Assembly (NCBI GenBank): GCA_017654735.1
Contig: JADPYG010000090.1
Span: 558,001-622,000 of the forward strand
From: Vishniacozyma victoriae
Taxonomy: Eukaryota; Basidiomycota; Tremellomycetes; Tremellales; Bulleribasidiaceae
Reading direction: 5' to 3'
DNA: 64,000 nt
Both the position numbers and the translations under genes were made by a program. Shown one piece after another: positions 1 through 11,825 of the stretch (position 1 is its first letter; each line of letters starts with the position of its first letter). A model generated the notes under the pieces. The model searched no databases, had not been told where the DNA came from, and saw only the letters and a program-made list of their open reading frames with translations.

Positions 1-113
1 AGGAGAGTCAGGAAACTAGCGAGCAACATATCCAGGAATTGCTCAAGGCTGAGAAGGCTGAAAAGGCTGAGCAGGCCGAAGCGAATGACGAGACGGATGT
101 TGTCGAAGTATAG
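1..113 (+). CDS. 3' end of an acidic, Glu/Ala/Lys-rich protein (partial)
   Basis: An open frame enters from the left edge (codons in register with base 3) and stops at the TAG at 111-113. The 36 visible residues are Glu/Lys/Ala-rich, with repeated KAEKAEKAEQAEA-like runs suggesting a charged helix or coiled coil, and end in DVVEV. Nothing identifies the family. It converges on the ABC transporter, with 153 bp between the stop codons. Confidence is moderate because the composition looks coding and the frame ends cleanly, but only the tail is present. Confidence 0.55.
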   Translation, partial: ESQETSEQHIQELLKAEKAEKAEQAEANDETDVVEV

Positions 114-266
114 GTGGATCATATCTCCTATTACTCATCTTTAGATGCATGCAGCATATTGAAGGCCACATTCAAACATGAGATTCTTCGCATCTTAATG
201 AGACATTTGACTACTACAACGACACGAACCAAGAAATGTATATCAAGACAACAACCTAGACCTAGT

Positions 267-3200
267 TCACTCTCTCTCACCAGATGCTCCCGCACCTCCA
301 CTAGTATCCTGAACAGCCCCGCCCTCGATGGCCAATTTCCAGAAAGCACCTTCCCTCTCTAAGAGAGTAGAAGGTTCACCCATCTCAATGATTTTACCCT
401 GATCCATCACTATGATGAGATCGTAATCGATAATAGTCGCGATCCTATGTGCGATAGTCAAGACGGTCGCATCATTGAAATATGTACGGATTGTATGCTG
501 AATATCGGCATCTGTCTGCGCGTCCACGGACGAGGTCGCTTCTGTTCTTATCAGCTACATTCCTCATTGGAAGAGAGGAAGCAGGTTGGACACGCACCAT
601 CGAGGGCAAGAATGTGACGTTGACGAAGCAATGCTCGTGCTAGAGCTAGGAGTTGTCTTTGACCACGAGAGAAGACTCCTCCGTCACCCGACATCAGCTC
701 GTCCAGCTTGCCAGCCAGCGTTTCGACGTGCGCTTTCAACTGTTTGGTCAACTTCGACCGTTTCACTCGCATAACGACGTACATGACTCTTTTCTAGCGC
801 ATCCCAGACTTCTTCATCGGAATGTAATCCTTCTGGATCCAGGTTCTCTCGAAGGGACAGCTCCAGTAGTAGGGGATCTAACCGATCAGCGATGTGCTCA
901 AGACGAATGCAACCTGGACATACCTTGAGGCACGATGCTCATTGCACCTCTATAATCCCTCAACTGTAAATCCCGGATATCAATCCCATCTACTGTAATC
1001 TCTCCCCCATCATCCTCAAACTCAATCAACCTCCAAAGAACTCCCAATAACGTACTCTTTCCCGAACCACTTCTACCGCAAATTCCAACCCGTCTACCTG
1101 GTTTCACCACGAAACTGATCTTTTGGATGGCAGGCGGTAAATGAGGTTTATACTTTGCCGAGACCTTGTTGAATCGGATCGCACCGTGTTGTAGCCATTG
1201 ATCGTCCCTTGAAGGCCTCTTTTCTTCGCATGGGAGGTCCACGTATTCCTTGATTCGCTCGACTGAGGTGATACACATCTCGACATCTGATTGTCAGCCC
1301 TTGCGTGGATTGAGGTGAGGCGACTCACTTGTCCACTCGACGATGAAGTGCAAGAGATCCATAGTCATCTGAGCCGCCATTGACATTGCCACTGCCAAGA
1401 TACCGATACTGACGGTATTTCGATTAATAACAGCAATGAGGACCAGTAAGATATTAATCATGGATGCTACATCTCAGCTTTCAGTCACACAAGGACGCCA
1501 GGCCGACTCACCGCAAATATTGAGCGCCAGTTCAAGCCATTTCTGAACGACCATCAACAACCAGGCAGGGAATTGAGAAGCGGTAGCCCTCTGAGTCATC
1601 ATAGCCAAACAAGTCTCTTCTGCACCCATGGCTCGAATCGTTCGTAGACCGTCCGCATCGATGGTCTCGGAGAAGAGCGTGTAGATCGGCGACTTGGAAG
1701 TCAAGTCAAGTCGACGTAATTCCCGACCGGCCCTGACGTAGAATCGTTGAAGGCACCCCATGAACAGGGCGGTGACTCCCACTACTGCCGCCATGTATGG
1801 TCCAGCAATGATGATCAATACCACACTTCCGATGATCTTGGTACCGATGAACATGGCATTGACCGCGTGATTCGGTAAAGTCATGTCGATCATATTCAGA
1901 TCCGAATTGAATCGATTAATCATCTGCCCGACTGGTCTCGAATCGAAGAAATCTAGTGAAACACTGCAATCAGCATCGACTTGACGGGAGTACTTACCCA
2001 AGTAATCCCTTGATCTGCCATTCGTGCAAGTTCTTGCTGACGATCGGGTGTGCGAACAAAAAAGCATTGGAGATAGCGATACAGAATGCGAATAGGTAAC
2101 CTATTTGCATCCCGGCATAACCACCGAGGAATTGACCATACATTCCATTACTCGATGTTGGTGTCAATCGAGTCGTCCAAGCTTGCAAGTAGATATTGAT
2201 GGTCGTCTCGATAGCGGCCGTGACAACAGTCATACCGAACCCTGACTGTCAGCGTGAATTGGTCAAACCACAAGAAGGGCTCACAGAGAGCTGCATTCGT
2301 GGATCCCATAGCTTTAAGGTAGCTCGCATAACTCGACCAACCAACTCCACCTTTAGCGCTCATCTCTCCCTCCTCAGCTTTCTCCGATTGGGCATCGGCA
2401 ATCTCCTCAGTCAGCGCATCCGGAATCGCTTCAGCCTCTGAGGTCTTTTCGACTTTTTCACCCGAACTAAACTCGGCGACCAGATCAGCTAGGATGCCTC
2501 CTTGCGAGACAAGATCTTCGTATTTCCCCTGTTCGGCTATGTGGCCATCGTCGAGACATGTGACGAATGAAGCTTGGGGCAGGCGGTAGACTTGATTGGT
2601 CGCCATTATCACAGATTTGCCTCTGAGGAGGCCTCTTGACCCGAATAAAGCGGCAAAGACATGTGCCTCGGTGGTTGCGTCGAGGGCAGATAGGACATCA
2701 TCAAGGACGTAGGTATCGAATTTGCCGTAGACGGCTCGAGCTAAGGCAACCCTACTTGTCAGCTATAGGCAGGACATGCAAACTTGGACTCGCCGTTGCT
2801 TCTGTCCCCCGGACAAATTGCCCACGAGGGTGGTATCGCCATCAGATAATATACCGAGGTCAACGTCGAGGTTGAGAGCTTCAAGTACCGTCCGATACCA
2901 GACCGGCTCGTAGGGATACATGAAGGTGATATTGGCTCGTATCGATCGATTGAGTAGCCAGGGGTCCTGGGCACAGTAGCCTATCGATCCGAGCTGACAC
3001 TGGGCGGTCCCTTGAAGAACGTCGAGCTCCCCCAGGAGTGCCTGCAGCAGGACTGATTTACCCTGCTAGTCAGCGTGGCTCATCCATCCACCGGTGGACT
3101 TACGCTACCAACCCTGCCGACAATCATCCATAGAGCTGGAGCGCTTAACTCGACGCTGATCCCATGGAGGAAAGCATCTTTGCCCTTGACACCGATATCT

Positions 3201-5185
3201 GCCTCCGAGAAGCTGATCCCCATGGCCGACTTCTTGTCGAGAAGCTCAATACCGGATGAACTTCCATGTACCTCCGTCACCTTCTCCTCACTCAACAAGA
3301 ACTCCTCAACTCGTTTCCAACTAGCCCAAGCACTGACGATATTACCCAACTGCTGTCCAAGCATTAACAGTGGCTCAGAGATAAGTGCAATCGTAGTGAC
3401 TGTCGTGAATATCTTGGCGGTCGATACACCCCCTCCACCAAATATGGAGACTAGGGTGTAGGTGGTGACGGTGATGAGACTTAGGAAGTTGGAATTGTAA
3501 TTTGTAAAGATCGAGACTTTGAGGATTTCTTTGATCCATTCTCGAAGGCAGTGAATCTCGTTATCTCGCAGCGTCAAGGCTGTGTTGGTGATCGGGGTCT
3601 CGTAGGCGGAGAGCTTGATGGCTTTGATGTGTCGTAGGACGGAAGCCATAAACTTGACTCGTCGATCGGTAGCTTCCGCCCATCTCCCTATTTGTTAGCG
3701 GAGAAGACAATATAACCTTACTTCTGTTAGGTCCGATCTTCCTCATCAGGATTGGCAGCAGGGCAAAGAAGAAGATCGCTCCAGCCACACTTGCCAGCTA
3801 GCTATCAGCTTTGATGACTTGCGCAGAGAGTGTGCCTACAAAGGAAATCCCAATCTGAGTATAGATGAGATAAAGACCCAGACCGGTCATGACGAGAGCG
3901 GTCCAAACCTCGTGAATTGCTTTCACTGTGACAACGACCGCATTCACATCGACAGACATGAGGTTACTTGCTTTGGCGGCTCCCATCTCCCTTGCAGTCT
4001 CGGCTCGAATCACCATCGACTTTCGATACAGGGCTTCCATCAGTGCACCCCTGAGTGCCAAAGATGATCTCTGGGTCGCAATGTGTGCGACGGCAATCGC
4101 GACCGAGTACACCAAGTACGTAAGGGCAGTAGCACCCACCAAGCCCCACCCGTGAGAGAGTGGTTCAGGGTTGGCGGTGGTATATGAAGTGACGAAAGTA
4201 ACCGTATGTCCAATAATCAGGGGTCGAGCGAGCGTGACGACACTAGCGACCAAATGAGGGAAGATCGGGGCGGCTAGAGGTCCAGCGAAAGCGGATCCGC
4301 AAGCTAAAAGGAGAGGTTGCTTCGTGTCTCCATTTGCTGCTCTTCGAGCGTGTTTCGACCAGTATAGAGACAACCTATTCCATGTCGCTAGGGAATGGAG
4401 ATCTTCATCGATAGCACCCAAATCCTCCATCCCGAGTGGACGCCTGTATCCCCGCCATAGTAGTGGCATAACCCATGATACGAGGTATCGCGAGAGCAAA
4501 CCAGCGGTCCTCTCTGGAGGCAGTGATTTGCCGTCGATTTGTGAAGTTCTAGTCGAAAATTGAAGGGAAATGAAAAGACCAACTCGAGCCGCCAAAGATG
4601 CTGCGAGAGGTGTCAGTGGTCCTATCGATGTATCGATGAGGGCCAAGGTCCTGATTCTCGAAGCTAGGAACAGGGTCGAGCAGAGCAGGTATAGAGCGGC
4701 TAGTTGAGATGGGCGGGCATTCTTGTAATGCTCAGTGACTGCCAGTACCAATGTGACGAGCTGTTTATCAGCGTCACCGCAATTCGTGACTTACCGCCGC
4801 AACGATCTCCAGGATCCACGCTCCACGACCCGAGTATTCTCGCCCAAGGATAGTCGAGGTCTCCCATTTGACAGCCAGAGCAAGAGTGGTGCCTACACAC
4901 GCAAGCGCCAACGCAGTCCGACAAAATAACAAGACTTTCCCAGTAACGGGAACATCCTTGAGTGGTAGTAACCTCCTCTTCTTGTTCGGTAAAGTATATA
5001 GCAGCCTAGGCAGAGAGACGACCGCAAAGATGAGGGCCGGAACGAATGATAGGAACCTGGACATAAGCACGACGCTGACGCGTCCACCCAACCACTCACA
5101 GGTTCGAGAACCGTAATGTGAAATCTAAATCTCGACAAGATGCACTCGGCCCAAAGGCATAGTCGTCGGCACAGAGTCCAACCAT
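267..5185 (-). CDS. ABCC-family (MRP/YCF1-like) ABC transporter
   Basis: Full-length ABC exporter of subfamily C, expected to move glutathione conjugates, drugs or metals across the vacuolar or plasma membrane. The start at 5185 follows an in-frame upstream TAA and gives the fungal ABCC opening FGPSASCRDLDF, before the TMD0 helices. NBD1 has Walker A GRVGSGKS (split by an intron at about 3062-3102), LSGGQ, and VLDDVLSALD. NBD2 has Walker A GRSGSGKST at about 1050-1070, the signature variant SRGQRQ, and Walker B ILALDEATSSVD once the intron at about 522-569 is removed. An Asp/Glu-rich linker separates the halves. About a dozen short introns break the frame, so single-frame reading makes it look degenerate, but the spliced frame is intact. 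About 1,430 residues, usual for TMD0-bearing ABCCs. Substrate cannot be told. Confidence 0.9.
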
Positions 5186-5448
5186 CAATTATCGAGCGAT
5201 GGATGGCTAAGGACAGATGATATAGTACATATACACCACCCTCTTCATCTCCGTACTCTTATGTACTCTAATAGACGCTTATCAGCAAAAAGACAGCTGG
5301 AGGCGTACCGCGTGGTGCAATCTCGGCGAAGCGGGGACGTGGAGAAATAACGTAATTTCCAATGGGCAAAGTCAGAGGGCACCTGAACGAATATTCATTA
5401 GAGTTTCCAGCACGACTAGAGTATTCTATTCAAAGACTATTGCGGCCT

Positions 5449-6521
5449 CTAGCAGACATGCTCAATCTTTCCAGCTCCCTGCTTCCTTGGACCCAAGTCT
5501 CTCGCTACATTCCTATTGAATGACTCCATCATCATTCCGAATAAGCTCCTGCTTAGTGCCGCATCCCATCTTCCTTTCGATGACTCGTCTCGAATAAAAG
5601 CATGTTGTGCTTGGACTTCCATGAACTACATATGAGCTCAACACCCGACGGCAAGGGAAGAAGTACGGTAAATGAACATCCAGCTTCATCCATCACGTCT
5701 CTGATCAAAGTTCGTCCCGCTCGATCAACGTGGGTATCCTGTAGCTTAGCACTACTCGCGGAATTGACTCACCTGTTTTCCAAAGACCATCACGACTTCT
5801 CCCTTGCCTTTCAGATCACCACTCTTGACTTTCTTGATGGTATCGTCCGCTTTGCCTTTCCCGAGAGTTGCCGAGTGAACACTATTATCAGCGCTGTTCC
5901 GAAATGTTTGGTGAAAAGGCTCACTCGGTTGCAAAGTAGCAGAAGGTAGCTAGGACTCGTGGATCAAAGGCGCACTGTTGGCTTAGCTACATCAGTGGCG
6001 GGGAACTCACTCGTAAAGCGAGATGGCCACCTAGACACATTCCAGTAGATGCGATTCGTCCATTGCAGTTTGGGTGATTTACCAGTAGGTCAACAGATAG
6101 CGTTGCATCCTCATCGTATGCTTCCACTGTCTTCTCAATCTATCCTATCAGTATTGTCAAATGGATGAAGGTGACCACTGACCTTGTACTTGTTTCCCCT
6201 ATCTGTGCCGTCGGTATCATATGGAATAGCCTCTGGTCCCTCGAATTCGTGGAAACTTGATGGTAGAGCGACAACATATCCCTCACTTGCGATATTACTT
6301 GCGAACCTCTCTACTGGTCCTGTCACTTGATAGATCTCGGAGAATACCACGCCTGACATCAGCCTCTGCCATGACAAGCGATCTCTGAAGGGTAACGTAC
6401 ATCCTGGGAATTTGGCTTCAGGATACTCTGGAACATTTGGTTCAATTACATATATCCTTATTGTACCCTTGACTCCATTCGCAGTAGTTGGCACATCCTT
6501 ATAAGATTGTTTGACTAGCAT
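5449..6521 (-). CDS. Dienelactone hydrolase family alpha/beta hydrolase
   Basis: The first exon carries GVVFSEIYQVTGPVERFA and YHEFEGPE-like blocks (SSFHEFEGPEAIPYDTDGTD) typical of fungal dienelactone hydrolases. The nucleophile elbow GMCLGGH supplies the catalytic Cys. The last exon, reached by removing a 41-nt intron at 5626-5666, carries VQAQHAFIRDE with the catalytic His, followed by a helix ending in IEHVC. Without that splice the frame diverges into a different tail, so the splice is strongly supported by family similarity. Five or so introns. Dienelactone hydrolases open lactone rings in aromatic catabolism, though most fungal members have no known substrate. Divergent from the Zn2Cys6 activator, with a 211-bp shared upstream region. 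Likely cytosolic; no signal peptide is visible. Confidence 0.88.
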
Positions 6522-6732
6522 CTTGGTGGTGTCAATGGCTTGAGGTGTAACTTTGTCTGCGAAAGGTCGCGGCCCGGGCGGGTGAAAAATAGCCGTTTAG
6601 CCGGTGTTGTATCCTTGGTAACCCCTTTTCACTACCAAAGGGGGGTATACTCATGCATCCCATTCACAAGCTCTATCGGCCATCTACCTTACTAAATACC
6701 GATTATTTGATACCAGTAGATCCAAATTAAAA
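6522..6732. promoter_or_regulatory. Divergent promoter between hydrolase and Zn2Cys6 activator
   Basis: The 211 bp between the two start codons hold two direct TAGCCG copies (6590-6595 and 6598-6603), an 8-bp GC palindrome GCCCGGGC (6572-6579), and an inverted repeat CCCCTTT/AAAGGGG (6622-6628 and 6637-6643) with an 8-base spacer. CCG/CGG triplets are the usual half-sites of Zn2Cys6 regulators, so autoregulation or control of the hydrolase by its neighbour is possible. That is inference only. Confidence 0.4.
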
Positions 6733-9420
6733 ATGGCCGAAGTGAAGGAAGAGGTGGACAGGGATGGTGCGACTTCTTTGGCTAGGGCTAAATTGGCGTA
6801 AGTCAACGTCCGGGAGTTCGGCCATTATTGACGATCAGTTGCGAGGCTTGTCGTGCGAATAAAGTGGGTATTGAGCGGTTCTTTTGATCAATTGCTCATT
6901 AATTAGGTACGATGTATTCGAGAACATTCGCCTGATCAGTGTAATCGGTGTAGTAAGTCTTGCCAAAGATCCAGGTAGGACGCTGATGAGAAGCTCGATT
7001 TGGTTTACGGTGCTCGGACCCGATTGTTCAGAAGAAAAGAGGTCGACCTCCCAAAGGACACGATCAGTACAGTACGAGAGGACGTTCATCAATGTCACCA
7101 CCACCTTCACTGAATCGTAATTCATCCTACGAAATGCAGAACCATATCAACAATGGAATGTATCCACCCTCAAACCGAGATTATAACCAAGATCCAGGCC
7201 CATCGACATATCATCAAAATCATAATCAGGCCTACAATCCATATCCATTACCTGGCGCTTCATTCAACCCGGATCCAATGATGCAACATCAAACAGACCT
7301 TCAGCAAACCTCATCATATCCGAATTACCTACAACCATCACGATCTACTCAAGCACCTAACGTATTGGGCCCTAGTCCGGACTCGGTGATTACGGCGTCG
7401 ACGCCGAGGAGCGGGCAGAATAATCTCGATCTATCTGGATACCTGGATCCGACCGACAAAGTTGAGCCAAAGATGCCATTCTTTCACAATAATCCGAGTG
7501 TTGTCAAAGGACATCCGGCTACTGATGACGACAATGCGGCAGGGCGCAACTCTGATGGAGAGGATCCTGGTGAGCCACTTGACAGACTGCCGATGAGTTG
7601 GGCTAACGTCAGTCTCGCTTTCAATGCTGAGCGCCGTCGAAGCTCATGCCCTTGTTCAATTGTACGTGTTGTGACCTATTGGTCGCTGACGTTCAGATTT
7701 CACGAGCGTCTCAATCCCCACGTTGCAGTCCTGGATCATCAACGTAAGTCGTGCCTCGACACCTTGAGCTGACCTTAGTCCACTCTATGAGATACCTCCG
7801 TCGATCCTCTACAGTTCTCTTCGCCTCGGTCCTAGCAGCATCATCCCGCTTCTTTCGTAAAGACCTCCATCGTCGCCTCCTCTCTCACGCCCAAACAGTC
7901 CTCGATCGAGCGGTCACAGCCGGAGCATCCGATATAGGTATGGTCCAAAGTCTAATGATCTTGACATATTGGAAGAATCCAGCGGATACTAGTGCATGGA
8001 GAAAGATCGGGATGGCCATTAGGATTGGATATCAGAGTTTATGGCATATACCGAGGAGGGATCCATTGCCAGACGATGAGATGGCGGCTAGGCATATACT
8101 TGTGAGTACCCTTTGTATGGTCGTTGCTGAGTGATAGAATGCCGAGAGGACTTGGTTTTGTAAGCTCGCTTTACCTGGTTTACGGACTAAGCTGATGACT
8201 AGGTCTATTCTGTAAGCTCAAGTTACGCTAGGATCTATGAGATATGCTGACAATTGTCCTTAGGCTTCGATAGAGGGTACGTACGGCTCTTGTCTCAAAT
8301 GCTGATTTACAGACTCAGTCAAACGTTCGGTCTTCCCGTTGCAATGCGTCTGAACGAAATATCAGATGTGAGCCTGACCCTCAAATAAGAACTGACGTCC
8401 AGCCAGAAGTCTGGGCAAGAGGTCACCTACATCTAGGTCCTTCAGTCGACATGCACCTTGCCGCTTCTATCGAGTGAGTCAACATTATCGAACGAATGCT
8501 CATGGCAGGTTGTGTAAGCTAAAAGACCACTGGAAAAGTATATTCGAGGCTGGTGCACCTTCGCCTGCCTATGTCGATTCTGCCATTGACACGATGATCA
8601 ATCAATGTGAAGCCTTGGTAGGCAGATACTTTACCAAAGCCTGTACGTTCCGCCTCTCGTTCAAGTCTAGTCCTGACCAGTAGCTCCTCCGCCAAACTTT
8701 GATCAAGATAAAGAACATGTAATCATGTGGTCCATACTCGATTTAATTCATATCCTTCATCGGCATCGACTAGAATTATCTCCTCGGGACCCATTACGGC
8801 TCGATATGTGCCTGGCGACAGCAACGAAATGCGTCGACGAGGTGGACATCTTAGCCGAACAAGGTCCGCTCCCGATTATGCAGGATACAGGAAGTTGTAT
8901 GACTTCCGCCCTAATCGTCTTCTTGAGCAAGGTACGCGATTGTTTCTTCCATTGCTGATTGTAGATCTTTAGAGATTGCACGAGAACTCAGAAATCTTTG
9001 ATTGTGAATCTACTTCAAAGGATTCTACTCAGTCATTCGCGCGTGTCCGAGGATGACGATGATATGGCCACGGCGTATGTTGCTCGATTCACGCGGAGGA
9101 TCCTGGGTGTGGTGGGACAGGCTTCGAGAGCAGCATCTCCTGGTGTGATGGATGGTGTAGGATCCAATGAAGAGGATATGGGGTTCATGGCTGAGCTGGT
9201 CAGTCGTTCACAATGCTGATGAGAAGGCGCTGATGGGCAGGAACAATTCCTACAGATGCCTGACTATGTTGTGGAGAATGAAACGAAAGACCAAGAGTAC
9301 TGGTCAGTTCCAACGAGGTTTTTTTTCCCGACGTGGCTAATGAATAGGTCAATGATGTTCGCTGCGGATCCAACCAACAACTTTGCTCCAATGCCTAATA
9401 CCAGTTTCCCAGGATTCTAG
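6733..9420 (+). CDS. Zn2Cys6 transcription factor with fungal-specific TF domain
   Basis: Splicing the first four exons gives a canonical binuclear zinc cluster at residues 23-52 (Cys spacing C-x2-C-x6-C-x8-C-x2-C-x6-C), immediately followed by an AT-hook-like KKRGRPPKG. A Pro/Ser/Gln-rich linker follows. The middle homology region begins LFHERLNPHVAVLDHQLHS and continues through MILTYWKNPAD, NAERTWFCLFCFDR and GLPVAMRLNEISD. It ends in a loose tail at TAG 9418-9420. More than ten introns are present; two consecutive exons are only 9 nt (8203-8211) and 13 nt (8264-8276). Each is required to keep the family sequence in frame. Nuclear DNA-binding activator; target genes unknown, although the divergent hydrolase is an obvious candidate. 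Confidence 0.88.
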
Positions 9421-9600
9421 CCTTTCTTACCCATACGCTAGTCTGTGACCGGAGTGCGTCGATGAAGACTGCTATTCATTCTTCCTTCTGTCTGTATTCT
9501 ACTACAACACATTTGTTAATATAGCTTAAGCATAAGATTGATGGTATTTATTGTTGACAACGACAACGCCTTGTAGGCCTTTTAATGTAGGACATGAATA

Positions 9601-11825
9601 TCATACACGTTCACCTCTCCCTGGGACACGGAGCATGTCACTCTCGTCAAAATCCGAAATCTCCCCTCCTTCCAACATCTCTTCGTCCATCAACCAATCA
9701 TTCTCACTCATTGCTCGAGTGGAAGCCTGACTCGCACTGGCCACCTTTCGGAGCTTTGCAGCGTCGGAATTGTAGTGGGCACTCATGTTTGATGATCCAT
9801 CCTTGGCTGGGAGGCATGACTCTTCGTCGGAAGAAGATAATGCGATTGGCTCATCATCGCTTTCTTCGTAGATCATGATTTCCGGTGGGCCCCATCCTTT
9901 GACCTGGCGACTTGGGTGTGGTAGGACGCGCCCAGGTTTGGTGGGTACAGAGTATCGCTTAGAGAGCGGTAAACCCGATTTGGAATCGGCCCACTGGCCG
10001 GACTCGCGAGCCATTGCAAGGGGTGATCGATAGTTCAAGTCGAATGTCGCTCGTCTTGGATTAGGCGTTTGGAGTCCAGAAGACGAAGCAGACGATGTGG
10101 AGATGTTGGACATTCGCTTGAGGGGAGTTTCGAACTTTCGTCTAACCTCGGCCGATTCGGCTTCTTCCTTTTGCTTGTATTTCAGATAAGATGATCGTGC
10201 GAGTTTACGCATAGTCACACTTCGAATTACACGGGCGAACGCTTCGTCCTCTTCAGATTCAGAGCTTGGGTAAGCTGTACCACTGCAAGACGCTTTGCGA
10301 GTGATTGAAGCCTTGGAAGCTGAGCGAGGGACACCGAGGTGAGAGGCGGCTCGCTGGGGACCAAGTAATCGGGACTCGGCCGAGATGATACCTGATGCGA
10401 TTGCGGCTTCCGTGAGAGGCATGTGTAGATCTGCTAGTCAGCTTCTGTTTGACTCGGTGGAGATGTCGGCTTACCTATTTCACTATCTGAATCGCAGTCT
10501 TCCGGCCGCCTCGACTTCATCAAGGCAATCATATCGCTGATCTCGGGACTACTGCCGAGCGAAGGGACATCCACGATAGCCTCTGCATCAGTCTCTTCCA
10601 CTCCCTCATCCACGACAACCTCTTCCTCATTTCCGCTTTGGTCATCGGACAGAGGCGAGTCTTCCAGTACAGGGCTGGCGTTGTCCAAAGATACATTTCG
10701 GGGAGGCGGAACAGGGAACAGCGCGACATTCGTGAAGCTAATTATCGAGTTATCCGTCGTCTCCCTCTTTCGCCCTGTTGCTGGTGGTGATGCAGTGGAC
10801 GGGTAGTTCTCGTCCTCAAAGTCATGATGTTCATCATTAATCTCCACCGGCTCGGCAAGCTCGACATCATCATCCAGTATAGGCGATAATGCGCGACTGG
10901 GCGCAGTAGGCTCGAGAACGGGAAGCGGCGGCAAAGGAATCGGTAGCGGTGGTGGTAAGCTGATGCGTGTAGGTGATGTTGGATAATCAGGAAGCGGAGG
11001 GAGGGGTAGCGAGACCGGCAGACTAAGTGGTCTGCTTGATGTAGATGGTCCAGCTTCGGGCTCGGGAGACACAAACATCGAGTTCGGCCTTGATTGAGAT
11101 GGATAGCGTAATGGTAGAGGAGAGAAAGCTGGTTCTGCCTCTGCCAGTAACTCCATATCCTCCTGGTCAACTAAGATAGAGAATCTAGCCGAAGATCGAT
11201 GCGACGTTGATTCGGCCATTGACGATCTCGACGAGCGACGCGACATGATAGTCGCTGATATACGGTGAGATTCCAAATCTGCTCTCAATCCATCTATCGA
11301 TGACCGTGAACGTAATGAAGGCGATCTTGTGGATTTGATAGGCGAGTGTTGCGGTGTAGGGAGAAGTTTCGGAGTGAAATCTGAATTTCCCGTATATCCA
11401 GGTGAAGGTAGTGGGAGGGATGAAGGGCGTATACGACTTACGCCTAGGCCTACGTTCCCATAGGCTTCGAAACGTGATGGAGATTCTGCTGATCCGCGTC
11501 TTTGCATTGCCGTCGACACTGGCGGTGATTCGATATCGGAAAATCGGACGCGACTGCTTCTACGCGATAGGGTTATTGAGAGGGAGTCGCCTGTGCTCGA
11601 GACGACAGATAGGCGGTCATCGCTATATGTAGAGCTTTGAGATGGTCGGCGGAGGATAGAGGGTGATCTACATTTGGTAGAGCACTACCTGTCAGTGCAG
11701 CCCTCTTTGGTGTAGAAAATACTTACCTCGGCTTCCATTGGCTTCCCTAGATAGTTTCCCTCCTTGTCCAAATCCTCGACTTCCAACCTCGCCAGTCGTG
11801 GACTCATTCCACTTGCGTATGACAT
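9601..11825 (-). CDS. Uncharacterised Ser/Pro-rich protein
   Basis: Three coding exons. The start at 11825 opens MSYASGMSPRLARLEVEDLD. A 42-nt intron then joins to a long Ser/Pro/Glu-rich exon, and the intron at about 10428-10472 joins that to the last exon, which ends VPGRGERV. About 700 residues. Features seen are Ser/Arg tracts (RSRSSIDGL, SRRSSRSS), proline runs, an acidic block near the middle and an acidic C-terminus (LMDEEMLEGGEISDFDESD). No enzyme motif or membrane segment is evident. The composition suggests a phosphorylated, disordered scaffold or regulator. I do not recognise the family. The upstream region shows a possible leader intron (see the 11826-14114 entry). Confidence 0.72.

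Noticed and set aside
267..5185. The ABC transporter appears frameshifted and missing its second Walker B
   Set aside because: The breaks coincide with GT-AG introns of 40-60 nt. Splicing restores ILALDEATSSVD and a continuous frame, so it is not a pseudogene.
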